The position numbers and the translations under genes were made by a program. Under the pieces are notes generated by a model. It saw only the letters and a list, made by a program, of their open reading frames with translations, ran no database searches and was not told where the DNA came from. From NCBI RefSeq assembly GCF_003003795.1, contig NZ_PVWK01000012.1:1-61166 (forward strand): a DNA stretch of 61,166 bases. Direction: 5' to 3'. Source of the DNA: Stenomitos frigidus ULC18 (lineage in GTDB: Bacteria; Cyanobacteriota; Cyanobacteriia; Leptolyngbyales; Leptolyngbyaceae). Positions 25,366 through 34,968 of the stretch are shown piece after piece (the first letter of the stretch is position 1; each line of letters starts with the position of its first letter).

Positions 25366-26373
25366 CTAGCTGGCAAGATACTCACGCACGTTTGCCTTCC
25401 GGCGACGCAGATGATCCAGGGCTTGCCGCTCAAGCTGACGCACTCGCTCGCGGCTCAGGCTCAGCCGTTCGCCCACTTTAGCCAGCGACAGTTCGTTACC
25501 GTCTTCTAAGCCATAGCGGAGGGCAATCACCTGACGTTGCTGCGGCGTCAAGTCAGCCATGAGCGTTTCTAAGTCCTGACGCAGAGACTCTTGCGCCATG
25601 TAGTGCTCTGGCGAGGGACCATCATCTTCCAGCAGGTCTTGCAGCTCGGTATCCTGGTTGTCGCCCACCCGCAGATCGAGGGAAACGGGTTGACGCGAGA
25701 TGGTCAGATATTCCCGGATTTGGGCGGGTTCAAGCTCCAAAGCAACCCCAATCTCAGCAGCCGTCGCACTACGACCCAATTGCTGGGCAAGCTCTCGCTG
25801 GACCTTCTTGATTTTGTTGAGCTTTTCGGTGATGTGGATGGGTAACCGAATAGTACGTGCTTGTTGCGCGATCGCTCGCGTAATTGCCTGCCGAATCCAC
25901 CAGTAAGCATAGGTCGAAAACTTATAGCCCCGCATAGGGTCAAACTTCTCGACGCCACGCTCCAAACCCATCGTGCCTTCCTGAATCAGGTCAAGGAATT
26001 CAAGATTGCGCTTCTGATACTTTTTGGCGATCGACACGACTAGGCGAAGGTTTGCCTCGATCATTTTTTGCTTGGCACGCTGACCACGCTGCATGACCTC
26101 TTTAAAGTCTGCTTCACTCATTTGAGCGTGATCGGCTAACTCTTTGGCAGTAGGCTCATGGTCAAGCGTCTGAGCCAACCCATCTTTTTGGTCGTGCAGT
26201 GCCATCATCTGCTGCACCTGCTTGCCGTAGATGATTTCCTGTTCATGGGTCAGCATCGGCACACGACCAATCTCGTGCAGGTATGTACGAACCATATCTG
26301 CCGTAAAAGTGGGTTTCGTCGTTTTTGATTTGGTGTTGGCAGTAGCCATGGATGCGTAGAACTCCGTAGACAT
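25366..26373 (-). CDS. RpoD-like group 2 sigma-70 factor
   Basis: 335 residues. Region 1.2 (DMVRTYLHEIGRVPMLTHEQEIIYGKQ in family register), region 2 (NLRLVVSIAKKYQKRNLEFLDLIQEG, then GYKFSTYAYWWIRQAI with the -10 recognition helix), region 3 (RTIRLPIHITEKLNKIKK), and region 4 (LRYGLEDG, then LSLAKVGERLSLSRERVRQLE) are all complete. It lacks the long acidic N-terminal region 1.1 of the primary factor, so it is a group 2 factor of the cyanobacterial SigB/C/D type. Which one cannot be decided. Start may be ATG 26373 or 26349; the latter has GGAG 12 bases upstream. These factors usually serve stress and light-dark responses. Confidence 0.92.
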   Translation of the reverse strand: MSTEFYASMATANTKSKTTKPTFTADMVRTYLHEIGRVPMLTHEQEIIYGKQVQQMMALHDQKDGLAQTLDHEPTAKELADHAQMSEADFKEVMQRGQRAKQKMIEANLRLVVSIAKKYQKRNLEFLDLIQEGTMGLERGVEKFDPMRGYKFSTYAYWWIRQAITRAIAQQARTIRLPIHITEKLNKIKKVQRELAQQLGRSATAAEIGVALELEPAQIREYLTISRQPVSLDLRVGDNQDTELQDLLEDDGPSPEHYMAQESLRQDLETLMADLTPQQRQVIALRYGLEDGNELSLAKVGERLSLSRERVRQLERQALDHLRRRKANVREYLAS

Positions 26374-27111
26374 AAGGACAGGGAACTATGACTGAAGCGA
26401 AAAACGAGTGCCCGTAGCAAAACTGGCGTGGGCAATAAGATGAACGTCTGAGTTTGAGTTGCTCTCTTAGAAAGAAACCACTTGCCTACTTGTGCGATCA
26501 GCTAGTCGCTGACGTATTGCTTCTGGACATCAGCACCGAGAACGTTGCAAGCATACGTTGGCTCGATCTAAGACGGCTTACTAAGAGTGGAAGCGTGATG
26601 TAGCGGCTCGGAAGGCTTGGTAAAAATAACTTTAGGTGACGCAGAAACGCTAAACCGACGCACTAATGCGGAATCATTATGAGTTTGGATTTAATCATAG
26701 CCTATATTATAGACGCAAGCAGAGATCTTTAGTTTCGCCCTGTAGTATGACCCGACTGGATGATTTTTGAGGTTTAAGCACCATCGATAACCTCCAATTT
26801 TTTTAAGGTTTCAGGAACGTTTATGCTAGAGCCTTAACGTCAAAGTCTGGATACTCAACTTTGCCACATGACTTATTTTGACCCGATCGTTTGCTTCTAA
26901 ACAGTCTTTAGTGAGAGGGATAACCGAACGTCTCTAGTACGATTAGGCGAGGACTCGAAGGTGTGGAGTAAGATATACGCTGTCACTTTGTCGATGGATT
27001 TGTTTATTTGTTTGCTTTAAGAGACTAGAAGGTCGTTGTAGCTGTTTTGTGTCGCGCAGAAGGCGGTTATATGACACCGCTGGCATTCAGCGTTGACCTT
27101 GCTGCCTCAGC
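26374..27111. other. non-coding gap upstream of the sigma factor
   Basis: This 738-base gap separates the HerA gene's stop and the sigma factor start, both on the minus strand. It should contain the sigma factor promoter and leader. I saw no gene, no T-run terminator and no clear repeat family. Confidence 0.45.
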
Positions 27112-28845
27112 TTAAAAGCCTAAATCAGCCTTCGCTGCTTCAGCTGCTTTAAAAACCACGGCTGCTGGCAGCTCTTCCCAGGCTGGTTCGCTAATTTCGG
27201 CATAAAACGTCTCATCATAGGGACGGGTTTTGACCACTACAGGCATTGGAATGGCGTGACCGAGAATCAGGGCTTGCTGTTTGGAGTCAAGCTTTGACAG
27301 TACCGATCTCAAGCTTTGTGCCCCAGAAACGCCCGTAAAGATGGCATCAATATCTTTTTCATCATTGAGCAAAGCAGTAATACGAGTCCCAATCTGAGAC
27401 ATCACTTCATTGTCAATACCAGACGGACGTTGGTCAACGACCAAAAGAGTGACAAAATACTTGCGCATTTCGCGGGCGATCGTCCCAAAAATCGTTTGCC
27501 CCACAGTCGAAGGATCAAGAAAGCGATGCGCTTCTTCAATCGTGATCACCAGTTGTCGGGGGCGATCGCTCACTTTTTTGGTCTGCAAAAATTGTTCGGC
27601 TTTCCGCACGTAGGCATGGTGAATACGTCGCGCGATGACATTAGTTGCCAGCATATACGACAGCAAATTGGACTGAGACCCAAATTCAACGACGACATGT
27701 TTACCGGCTTCGATCGACTCCAAAATTTGACCCACATAGTTGTGAGGACAGGTTTGACGAATGTACTTCAACTCATCCAGACGATTCAGCTTCCGCTGCA
27801 ACGCCATGATCGAAGACTTACTGCCCATCTTCGTTTCGCAAAACTCCTGGATCTCACCATTACTCATCGCTAGCAAGCGGGTGATCCACGCTTTACCAAA
27901 CTCGTTACGGAGAATAATGGCGTTTTCCAGACTAGCTTCCGACAGATTCAATTCGCCTCGTACCAGCATCAAGTCTTCCACGTCGATCTGGTCAAAGCTG
28001 ATGTAAAGCTCCTGGGCATCGCGCACACCCCGTCGTTTAGTTGAGTCGGGGTCAAGCGTGTAAATCTGCACCTGCCCAGGAAAGAGCTGGCGTAGCCCTT
28101 TCACTGTGCTGAACTGTTTACCTTCTCGTGCGGCCTCCCACCCATACTCCGAGTGCATATCAAAGATAAGGTTGACCGCTGCCTGTTTGCGAATAATGCC
28201 AGATAGCAAGAGACGCGTCAAAAATGATTTACCCGTGCCCGATTTACCAAACACACCATTACTGCGCTCGACAAAACGATCGAGGTCAATGCAAACGGGC
28301 ACTGCCATATCAATCGGCTGTCCGATCGCGAAATTTCGTCGTTGCGGATCATCCTCCCAGCCAAACACGGCGCGAAAGTCTCGCTCACTCGCATCGTAAA
28401 CCTGACTAAAGTGACCGGGAATTGTTTTGACGGGAAGAAGTTCGATATCAGCGCTCGTTTGAGCTTGATAAGAAGCAGCGCTTTCGGCTTTCAGCTTTCG
28501 GCTTTCAGTTTTCTGATTGCCGACTGTTGACCGCTGACCGCTGACCGCTTCCCCCGGCGTAAACATCAACATCGGCGTCAAATTGATCGTGCCAAACGTG
28601 CCAGTACCAGCGAGGACTTCTTGCAAAAAACTGTTGGGGTCAGGCGGGTTGGCCAGAATGCGGGGGCTGCCCGTACCCAAAGAGACATCGGTGAGCATAC
28701 AAAAGAAGCGCGATCGCATCCCTTGAACGACCAGAAACTTACCGACACGCATGTCTTCTACAAACACGTCGGGATGCAAACGAACTTCTAAACCCTGGCT
28801 AAGGGAACCCTGAACAACAGAGCCTAATGGCTGCTCTAGAGTCAT
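27112..28845 (-). CDS. HerA-type ATPase (DUF87)
   Basis: 577 residues. The N-terminal HAS-barrel-like part (1-98) is followed by a repeat-derived insert (about 100-124), then a HerA/FtsK-type ATPase. Walker A is GKSGTGKS (200-207), Walker B VITIEEAHRF, with the conserved DQRPSGID and the IGTRITALLND segments. HerA helicases pump DNA, often with the nuclease NurA in archaea. Cyanobacterial homologues stand without NurA, and no nuclease gene is adjacent here. The protein is soluble. The insert lies in a linker, so function is probably retained. Target is unknown. Confidence 0.88.
   Translation of the reverse strand: MTLEQPLGSVVQGSLSQGLEVRLHPDVFVEDMRVGKFLVVQGMRSRFFCMLTDVSLGTGSPRILANPPDPNSFLQEVLAGTGTFGTINLTPMLMFTPGEAVSGQRSTVGNQKTESRKLKAESAASYQAQTSADIELLPVKTIPGHFSQVYDASERDFRAVFGWEDDPQRRNFAIGQPIDMAVPVCIDLDRFVERSNGVFGKSGTGKSFLTRLLLSGIIRKQAAVNLIFDMHSEYGWEAAREGKQFSTVKGLRQLFPGQVQIYTLDPDSTKRRGVRDAQELYISFDQIDVEDLMLVRGELNLSEASLENAIILRNEFGKAWITRLLAMSNGEIQEFCETKMGSKSSIMALQRKLNRLDELKYIRQTCPHNYVGQILESIEAGKHVVVEFGSQSNLLSYMLATNVIARRIHHAYVRKAEQFLQTKKVSDRPRQLVITIEEAHRFLDPSTVGQTIFGTIAREMRKYFVTLLVVDQRPSGIDNEVMSQIGTRITALLNDEKDIDAIFTGVSGAQSLRSVLSKLDSKQQALILGHAIPMPVVVKTRPYDETFYAEISEPAWEELPAAVVFKAAEAAKADLGF
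28470..28548. repeat. heptamer insert inside the HerA gene
   Basis: In the coding strand this reads as ggtcagc copies followed by tgaaagc/cgaaagc copies, encoding VSGQRSTVGNQKTESRKLKA. It keeps the reading frame. The ggtcagc unit is the same as in the kinase gene at 57.0 kb. Confidence 0.8.
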
Positions 28846-29021
28846 TCACTACCCCATACGGACGACTTAACCTTGATGAGAGACGCCGCTTACGGCTTTT
28901 TGTGCGCGGTCCAGCGGCATCCTGCAGTACAGGGCAACATTCGTAGTTGAAAGCGGATGTACTACTCGGTAAGACAAGTGTACCATCTCATCCAAAGTAT
29001 GCAAGCAGAGGATACAGCAGT

Positions 29022-29054
29022 AAAAAACCCCTACTCCTTGTTAGAGCAGGGGTT
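29022..29054 (-). terminator. terminator after psb35
   Basis: Minus strand: stem aaacccctgctc / gagtaggggttt (one mismatch), seven-base loop, then a T-run. It lies about 40 bases past the psb35 stop. Confidence 0.8.
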
Positions 29055-29092
29055 TCGTCAACTAGAGCGTTTCCTAAGGATGGCCAGGCGAT

Positions 29093-29326
29093 TTAAGCGT
29101 TGGGTAGTATCTTGCTAGTGTAAGCATCTAAATCAGCGTAGGCAGGAACGCGAGTGGTGTAGTCGATCGCGCTTCCTGTTACGGCTTCCGACAAGACTTC
29201 AAAAGACTCAGAACGCCAGTTGCGCTCGTGAATGGGCTTCGACTGTTCGCCACGGAAATAGGCTTGGGTACCCAGTACAGCAACCGCAGCCCAACCCACT
29301 AAAAATAAGGCAGCCAGGATAATCAT
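29093..29326 (-). CDS. small thylakoid protein, probably Psb35
   Basis: 77 residues with one N-terminal membrane helix (MIILAALFLVGWAAVAVLG) and a polar tail containing GEQSKPIHERNWRSESFE and DYTTRVPAYADLDAYTS. From memory this resembles the cyanobacterial Psb35 family, which associates with the CP47 assembly module and high-light-inducible proteins of photosystem II; I could not check an alignment. The start has GGAGG five bases upstream and a good promoter; a terminator closes the unit, so it is monocistronic and probably well expressed. Confidence 0.7.
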   Translation of the reverse strand: MIILAALFLVGWAAVAVLGTQAYFRGEQSKPIHERNWRSESFEVLSEAVTGSAIDYTTRVPAYADLDAYTSKILPNA

Positions 29327-29365
29327 AGAACCCTCCGTAAACTTTTATTTCGTCTTATGTAAACT

Positions 29366-29394
29366 AATGTAACAAAGTATTGCAAAAACTGCAA
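29366..29394 (-). promoter_or_regulatory. psb35 promoter
   Basis: Minus strand TTGCAG (29389-29394) and TACATT (29366-29371) with 17-base spacing, about 40 bases before the start codon. GGAGG at 29332-29336 is the ribosome site. Confidence 0.5.
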
Positions 29395-29603
29395 CATACT
29401 CTGTAAGTAGGTGGGCTGTAGGCAGGTGGGCTACCTGAATTACCTGCTTGCAACTTAATTAAGGAGATCTCCAAACAAAAATTCACCGTTGGGTACGGGC
29501 ATTGCCAGAGTCTTGACCTCTAGCCGTTAACTTTGTGGCCAAACCTGCCCCTACGACTGACGTGGGGACGACCGTCCGTGCGCTCCACTTGATTCAGAAA
29601 GAC

Positions 29604-30857
29604 CTATTCGCCGTGCCAAACCGTTCTTGGCGCTTCGGTGCGGGCGAGAAGCTTGCCCTGGGAAATGACGTAGCTCACGGTAGCGCGTCTACGGATAGCA
29701 TCATAACGGTCTTGGGCATCGAGCACGATGAGATTCGCGGGTTTACCGACTTCAACGCCGTAGCGATCGCTCACGTTGAGTGTTTTGGCACCGTTCCAAG
29801 TCACCATGTCATAGCAGGCATCGATCTCAGCCGTGCCCGTCATCTGGCAAATGTGGAGCCCCATCGAAGCAACATCTAGCATGTTGCCAGTGCCGAGAGA
29901 GTACCAGGGATCTTGGACGCAATCGTGCCCAAAGCTGACATTGGTGCCTTGCTGCCAAAGTTCCTTGACACGGGTGACACCGCGCCGTTTGGGATAGGTA
30001 TCGGTGCGTCCCTGAAGGGTAATGTTAATCAGAGGATTGGCGATAAAATTCAGCTCGGTGCGGCGAAGAAAGCTCAGTAGCTTGAAGGCGTACGCGTTGT
30101 TGTAAGAGCCAAACGCGGTTGTATGACTGGCCGTTACGCGAGAGCCCATGCCTGTACGAAGCACACAAGCAGCAACCACTTCGAGGAAGCGGGACTGGTC
30201 GTCGTCAATTTCGTCGCAGTGGATATCGATGAGGCGATCGTATTTCTGCGCCAGTGCAAAAATGCGCTGAACCGATTTCACACCATCCTCGCGGGTAAGT
30301 TCGTAATGGGGAATGCCACCCACCACATCAGCACCCATCTCCATCGCTTTCTCGATCAGGTGGTCATTCTGCGGTCCGCTATAAATACCGTCTTGGGGAA
30401 AGGCAACGACTTGCAGCGTGATCCACTCTTTTACAGCGTCGCGCACCTCTAAAAGTGCCTGGAGTGCGGTGAGGCTGGTTTCGCTGACATCAGCATGGCT
30501 GCGAACATACAGGACGCCCTGGGTGGCCTGCTGCTTCAGAGTTTCAATAGCACGAGTTTTCACATCATCCAGCGAGAGGTTTTGCTTGCGCTCGCGCCAA
30601 ATTTCAATGCCTTCAAACAGAGTGCCGCTCTGGTTCCAACGTGGTTTGCCCACTGTCAGTGCTGAATCGAGGTGGATGTGCGATTCCACAAACGGAGGGC
30701 TGACCAGTTGTTTTTGCAGATCGAGTTCGAGTTTGGCAATCTCTGTGATCTTGGGTGCAATGGCAACGATCGCCCCCTGTTGAATCGCAATATCGACATC
30801 AGCGATCGTCTGATCGCACTGGAGTAAACGACCGTTGCGCAGGAGCAAATCGTACAT
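29604..30857 (-). CDS. codA: cytosine deaminase-type amidohydrolase
   Basis: 417 residues of the CodA-like amidohydrolase family, which hydrolyses cytosine to uracil and ammonia or acts on related rings. The metal ligands are seen as HIHLD (H60, H62), the HCDEIDDD segment, the SHTTAFGSY segment and GHDCVQDPWY. The layout and length match CodA; related enzymes act on isoguanine or creatinine, so the substrate is inferred. The gene starts 19 bases after the cpcT stop on the same strand, so the two are probably cotranscribed, an odd pairing of pigment maturation and pyrimidine salvage. Confidence 0.85.
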   Translation of the reverse strand: MYDLLLRNGRLLQCDQTIADVDIAIQQGAIVAIAPKITEIAKLELDLQKQLVSPPFVESHIHLDSALTVGKPRWNQSGTLFEGIEIWRERKQNLSLDDVKTRAIETLKQQATQGVLYVRSHADVSETSLTALQALLEVRDAVKEWITLQVVAFPQDGIYSGPQNDHLIEKAMEMGADVVGGIPHYELTREDGVKSVQRIFALAQKYDRLIDIHCDEIDDDQSRFLEVVAACVLRTGMGSRVTASHTTAFGSYNNAYAFKLLSFLRRTELNFIANPLINITLQGRTDTYPKRRGVTRVKELWQQGTNVSFGHDCVQDPWYSLGTGNMLDVASMGLHICQMTGTAEIDACYDMVTWNGAKTLNVSDRYGVEVGKPANLIVLDAQDRYDAIRRRATVSYVISQGKLLARTEAPRTVWHGE

Positions 30858-30876
30858 GGCTACACCTTAATATGTC

Positions 30877-31467
30877 TTAAAGCTTAATCTCGTCAGCAAA
30901 GCTAGCCCAACGCACAAATTCAAAAGGGCCTGCAATTGAACCCCACAAGTGTTCATCGGTTTCAGGATCGCGCCCGCGATCGAGGCTAATGAATTTCTCG
31001 CCATCAATTTCAAATTCACTATCGAGATACGTGGTGGCTCCGCGCCGTACAACCATACAAGCTTTACCTGGTTCAACATGCCCTTTGAAGCTGTGCCCCG
31101 TCCACTGCACATGCACATTGCACCCAGGCAGCTTTTGGAGTTGGTCAGCTTTCAGTGTTTCCAGTCGTTTCACATCGCGAGTGGCACCATAAAACGGCGC
31201 TTCGTCTTGCACCAGATAATTTTCGATTTCGATGTGATCGTCCTGCGGCACCAGTTTCAGCACACGGACTCGATAGGGATCATTGAGCGCATAGTCATAG
31301 GCTTGCTCCACTAGCAAACTCAAGCCCGACAGCAGTTCTACAGGTAAGGGACGCATACAAACACGGATATGGGCAAAAAGGGGAGGGTTTTCAAAGGCCT
31401 GTGCCTGGTTGCTAAAGTCTGCCGCCATCCAGCGTCCCAGAGCACCAATATCAGTAGAGTGAGTCAT
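30877..31467 (-). CDS. cpcT: phycobiliprotein lyase, CpcT/CpeT type
   Basis: 196 residues. Signatures are LGRWMAADFSNQ at the start, FAHIRVCMRPLPV, RVRVLKLVP, and GCNVHVQWTGHSFKGHVEPGK in family register, then TYLDSEFEI and SLDRGRDPETDEHLWGS. These proteins attach phycocyanobilin to the Cys-153 equivalent of the phycocyanin beta subunit (CpcT) or phycoerythrin (CpeT). The similarity looks closer to CpcT; no phycoerythrin genes are here. I prefer ATG 31467 (MTHSTDIG) over 31482. It leads the pair with codA. Confidence 0.88.
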   Translation of the reverse strand: MTHSTDIGALGRWMAADFSNQAQAFENPPLFAHIRVCMRPLPVELLSGLSLLVEQAYDYALNDPYRVRVLKLVPQDDHIEIENYLVQDEAPFYGATRDVKRLETLKADQLQKLPGCNVHVQWTGHSFKGHVEPGKACMVVRRGATTYLDSEFEIDGEKFISLDRGRDPETDEHLWGSIAGPFEFVRWASFADEIKL

Positions 31468-31542
31468 GGATCGTGTCTGCATTAAAATACTGACACTATC
31501 TTAGGACTGTCGTTGTCTCCTCTGATGCGTTGGTGAAGTTTT

Positions 31543-31575
31543 GTTCGTAGTGACAGAACACACAACTCTACGAAC
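31543..31575. repeat. small inverted repeat gttcgtag/ctacgaac
   Basis: Perfect 8-bp arms with a 17-base loop in the short gap before cpcT's start. It may be a weak hairpin after the phytase-like gene's upstream neighbour; no T-run. Confidence 0.4.
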
Positions 31576-31603
31576 GAAATAACATGATCCAGAACAGTAC
31601 TCT

Positions 31604-32818
31604 TTAAGTTAAGCCCTTGAGGCGAAACAGGAGAAATTGAGTCACCTGTTCGTTACGGAAGTTGTCGTCGCTGACGAGCAGTAAACTCTGACTCCCATCC
31701 GGTAACCGAGGACCAATCGTCATGCCTTCCAAATTGTCTAGCGGGACTCCCAATTGAGCTAGGTCAAGCAGCAACTTTTTGGGAATAGCGATCGTGCCAC
31801 TCAGAGTACCTTTCAAACTGTCGATCAATGAAATGTCGGTTGCGCCACCCGTCGACAGTTGAAAGAGCTTCACGGCAAACCCCTTGTTGCTAAACGAACG
31901 TTCCAGGCTGAGAAAATGTCCACCTTGATCGATCGCGGCAAGTTCAGTTAACCCGTGACTGATTGCGCCTTGTGGTGGTGGGTCAAGCTGATAAAGATGT
32001 TCTGAGACAAGCAAGGCTCGACTTGCTTCCAGCATGTAGTGCAGTAGACGGTTTTTTGCGCCCTTTCCTAGCTCGCCTGCTTCAGCATCTTGCTTCAAGG
32101 ATGACTCAGTCGCAGTAAACAAGCGGAACGGCTCAACCGCTGTGTTTCCATATCCGCCGGGCGTGACGGTCAGCGCCTCAAACCCCAGATTGTCCTGCAC
32201 GCCCTGCGTCTGCTGTTCGCCTCTAGCATCGGGAATGTAGCGCTTGGGTATTTGCAGACTGCGTTTCCATTGCCCTGTTTTGAGGTCGAACTCTCGCACA
32301 AAGGGCGCGATCCCCTCACGGGTTACACCTTCGCTAGAGATCAGTACTGTTCGCAGTGGCGATAGGGCAATGCCTTCCGGGTCGATCGTCCCTTTTGGAT
32401 AGGGCTTACCATCTTCACTCGTGATGGGCGTTACTGCTTCGATCGTGACCGCTTTAATCCTTGGCGCTTTAGCATCAGCCTTATCCAGAGCGAGCTTGAG
32501 GGTATAAAACCGTGCCGGTGCAAATTCGCTGCGATCGTCCGAAATGGCATAGAAGCGATCGTGCTGACGATCGTACGTGATGCCTGACAGCCCACCCACG
32601 CGAGTGCCCTCAAAGTCTTGCTTAGGTAACTGATACTCGTCCAAAAAGTCAACGGACAGATTGAGAAAGAGCCGATCTTCAGCGCTCACTTGAGGCAGGT
32701 CGCAACTTGTCAGGAGCGGCATCGCTGCCAGAATCATCGCCAAAAGCCAGGAAGTTAGATTGAATCGTCGATCGCGCACAGGTTGCCTCTCAGGTATCCA
32801 ATGGACGCACCTTTGCAT
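31604..32818 (-). CDS. esterase-like activity of phytase family lipoprotein
   Basis: 404 residues of the phytase-like esterase family (propeller-type). An N-terminal hydrophobic segment ends at the lipobox LLTSC (about residues 35-39), so the protein is likely lipid-anchored outside the plasma membrane. Family segments are GLSGITYDRQHDRFYAISDD, GTIDPEGIALSP, NLGFEALTVTPGG and NLEGMTIGPRLPDG. Substrate unknown; phosphoesters are possible given the family name. The gene is followed on the same strand by cpcT after 121 bases and preceded by the M48 protease gene across 48 bases. Confidence 0.85.
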   Translation of the reverse strand: MQRCVHWIPERQPVRDRRFNLTSWLLAMILAAMPLLTSCDLPQVSAEDRLFLNLSVDFLDEYQLPKQDFEGTRVGGLSGITYDRQHDRFYAISDDRSEFAPARFYTLKLALDKADAKAPRIKAVTIEAVTPITSEDGKPYPKGTIDPEGIALSPLRTVLISSEGVTREGIAPFVREFDLKTGQWKRSLQIPKRYIPDARGEQQTQGVQDNLGFEALTVTPGGYGNTAVEPFRLFTATESSLKQDAEAGELGKGAKNRLLHYMLEASRALLVSEHLYQLDPPPQGAISHGLTELAAIDQGGHFLSLERSFSNKGFAVKLFQLSTGGATDISLIDSLKGTLSGTIAIPKKLLLDLAQLGVPLDNLEGMTIGPRLPDGSQSLLLVSDDNFRNEQVTQFLLFRLKGLT

Positions 32819-32866
32819 TATGAGTGATCTTACTGTCGCTGTGGAAGTTGCCTGGTTGACGTTCGC

Positions 32867-34924
32867 TCAGGCTTTTTTGGTCATCGTTTTTTGGCTGAGG
32901 TCAAGAAAGGGCGGCATGGGGCAGTCAAGCAGAATGACGATCGCCCTTAGCAATTCGGCTTCTTGAACCGTCACCTTGCTATCCAATAACACCGTATGAG
33001 CGCACGCATCCACGATCGCTTGCTTGAGCTTGGGTGTTGCTAGATTCAGGCGATCGAGGCTTTGTTTCAGCGTTCGCATGTTACAAGCGGGTGAGGCATC
33101 GGGTAGCGTTTCCTGTCCCGCTCCTGGCAAACGATAAACCCCGGAACGAAAGGCATAGGCGATCGCCTCGGCACCTGTTTGTCCTACTTGCGCCAATCCG
33201 GACAGCAAGATCAGGCAGTCTGACCAGATTGGCCCGATCGTCGCGAACTCGGCGGCTTTCTCAACAGTCGCTTTTGATGACTCCAAGCGATGACGCAGCA
33301 CTGCAACCAACGCAAATTCCGACAGTGTCCAGCGCCCCTTTGCATTGGCTAAACCTTGCATGCATTTGAATAAGCGCTGGCGTATTTCAGGAGGAAGCTG
33401 ACGCAGCGTTGGTACGGTCAGATCGAGCAACGGCAAGCGCGAACGTGGATCGATCGCCTCAATGTCAGTACTCAACGTCAGCGTTTTTTCGATTACGCCG
33501 GCTGGTTCAACCTGCTTCAGCCACTCCAGTTGCTTGGTTCGTAGAGCGGAATTTTGGCTATCAAGTAACAGTCCGTAGACGATCGCGATCGCGCCCTGTT
33601 GCTCCCGAATGCCTACTTGAAGAGATTCAGGCAACTGTCCCAGTAAGGCTTTCGCATAGGCGTAGTGTGCGGGTGTCACCGTGCCCACTTGCGACACCAC
33701 TTGCGCGGGATCAACCTGGATATGGGGCGATTGTGTAACTGATGCTCCACCACCAGCAAACCCCATCGTCAGCGATTCTTGCCCTGCTGCTTGACTGTCG
33801 GATGAGAACCTGGGCGTTTGCCCTGCATACTGTCGCTTTGAGGCATCCAGGCGACGAATGCGTTGTGCCAACGGTGGATGAGTGGCAAACAGCTCTTCCA
33901 ATAAGTTGAAGCGTAGGGCGGTGCCAAAGAAAAGATGACTGTTGCTCTCCGCTGCTGGCGTTCGGACTAGTGAACTGTAATGATGGCTGGCAATTTTATC
34001 CAACGCACCAGCAATCCCTGCCGGATTGCGCGTAAACTGCACGGCAGAGGCATCGGCTAGGAATTCTCGTTGACGCGAAATGGCGCTTTTAATCAGCCGT
34101 CCGCAGAGCAAGCCCAAACTACCAACCACCATCAGAGCAATGCCAAACGCCAGCATGCCATTGCCTTTTTCATCGCGCGATCGCCAATCAATCACAATGC
34201 GTCCCGTGATGTAAATCAGCAGCAACCCATGCAAAACGCCAATGAGACGGATATTGAGCCGCATGTCACCATTCAAAATATGGCTGAACTCATGCCCAAT
34301 GACGCCTTGCAGTTCGTCGCGAGACAACAGTTCCAACGTGCCGCGAGTGACCCCAATGACAGCATCATTCGGCGTGAAGCCAGCAGCGAAGGCATTAATG
34401 CCCTGCTCGCCATCCATCACGTACACGGCAGGAACGGAAATACCAGCGGCGATCGCCATCTCCTCTACAACGTTCAACAGCTGTCGTTCTTCGGGATGCG
34501 CCATGTCTGCCAGCAGCAACCGTCCACCCATTTCTTGAGCGATAACGCTGCCGCCTGCTTTCAAGGTCTGAATCTTATACAGACTACCCAAGCCCACAAG
34601 TACTACTGTGCCAGTGCCAATGGTGAAAAACAGCGAGGGATTCCACCAGCTAAACTCCTTAGCCTTCTTCGCTGCTGAGCACTTAGCTTGAAGCTCATTG
34701 TCCAGGGCGATCTGAGACAGCCGAGAATACTCACTCATGGCTTCAGCACATTCGATCGCCTGATAGTGAGCTTCTCTCGCTTTCGATCGGTTATACGAAC
34801 TTGACAGCGTAACAACCGCTGCCAAATAGACCGTCACCGTAATAAACAGCAGCGAAAGGGCAAAGAGAACAATCAGCTTCCGGGTATTCTTCCGTGCCTG
34901 ATCTTGATGCTCAAAAAAGTTCAT
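32867..34924 (-). CDS. M48 (HtpX-like) membrane metallopeptidase with C-terminal extension
   Basis: 685 residues. Two N-terminal helices (about 17-40 and 98-117) precede the M48 domain with the zinc motif HEFSH (H211-H215), the autonomous INAFAAGFTP segment, further helices after it, and SRQREFLADASAVQFTRNP with the third ligand. A 280-residue extension after the peptidase (from about 400) has no recognised domain; it ends with a helical module (ELLRAIVILLDCPMPPF) resembling a TerB-like fold. It lies just downstream of lemA, a recurrent bacterial pairing thought to act in envelope quality control. Confidence 0.88.
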   Translation of the reverse strand: MNFFEHQDQARKNTRKLIVLFALSLLFITVTVYLAAVVTLSSSYNRSKAREAHYQAIECAEAMSEYSRLSQIALDNELQAKCSAAKKAKEFSWWNPSLFFTIGTGTVVLVGLGSLYKIQTLKAGGSVIAQEMGGRLLLADMAHPEERQLLNVVEEMAIAAGISVPAVYVMDGEQGINAFAAGFTPNDAVIGVTRGTLELLSRDELQGVIGHEFSHILNGDMRLNIRLIGVLHGLLLIYITGRIVIDWRSRDEKGNGMLAFGIALMVVGSLGLLCGRLIKSAISRQREFLADASAVQFTRNPAGIAGALDKIASHHYSSLVRTPAAESNSHLFFGTALRFNLLEELFATHPPLAQRIRRLDASKRQYAGQTPRFSSDSQAAGQESLTMGFAGGGASVTQSPHIQVDPAQVVSQVGTVTPAHYAYAKALLGQLPESLQVGIREQQGAIAIVYGLLLDSQNSALRTKQLEWLKQVEPAGVIEKTLTLSTDIEAIDPRSRLPLLDLTVPTLRQLPPEIRQRLFKCMQGLANAKGRWTLSEFALVAVLRHRLESSKATVEKAAEFATIGPIWSDCLILLSGLAQVGQTGAEAIAYAFRSGVYRLPGAGQETLPDASPACNMRTLKQSLDRLNLATPKLKQAIVDACAHTVLLDSKVTVQEAELLRAIVILLDCPMPPFLDLSQKTMTKKA

Positions 34925-34968
34925 GATGCTCCGTCAAGAGGATGTTAGCAGGTGAAACCCGACTGTCC

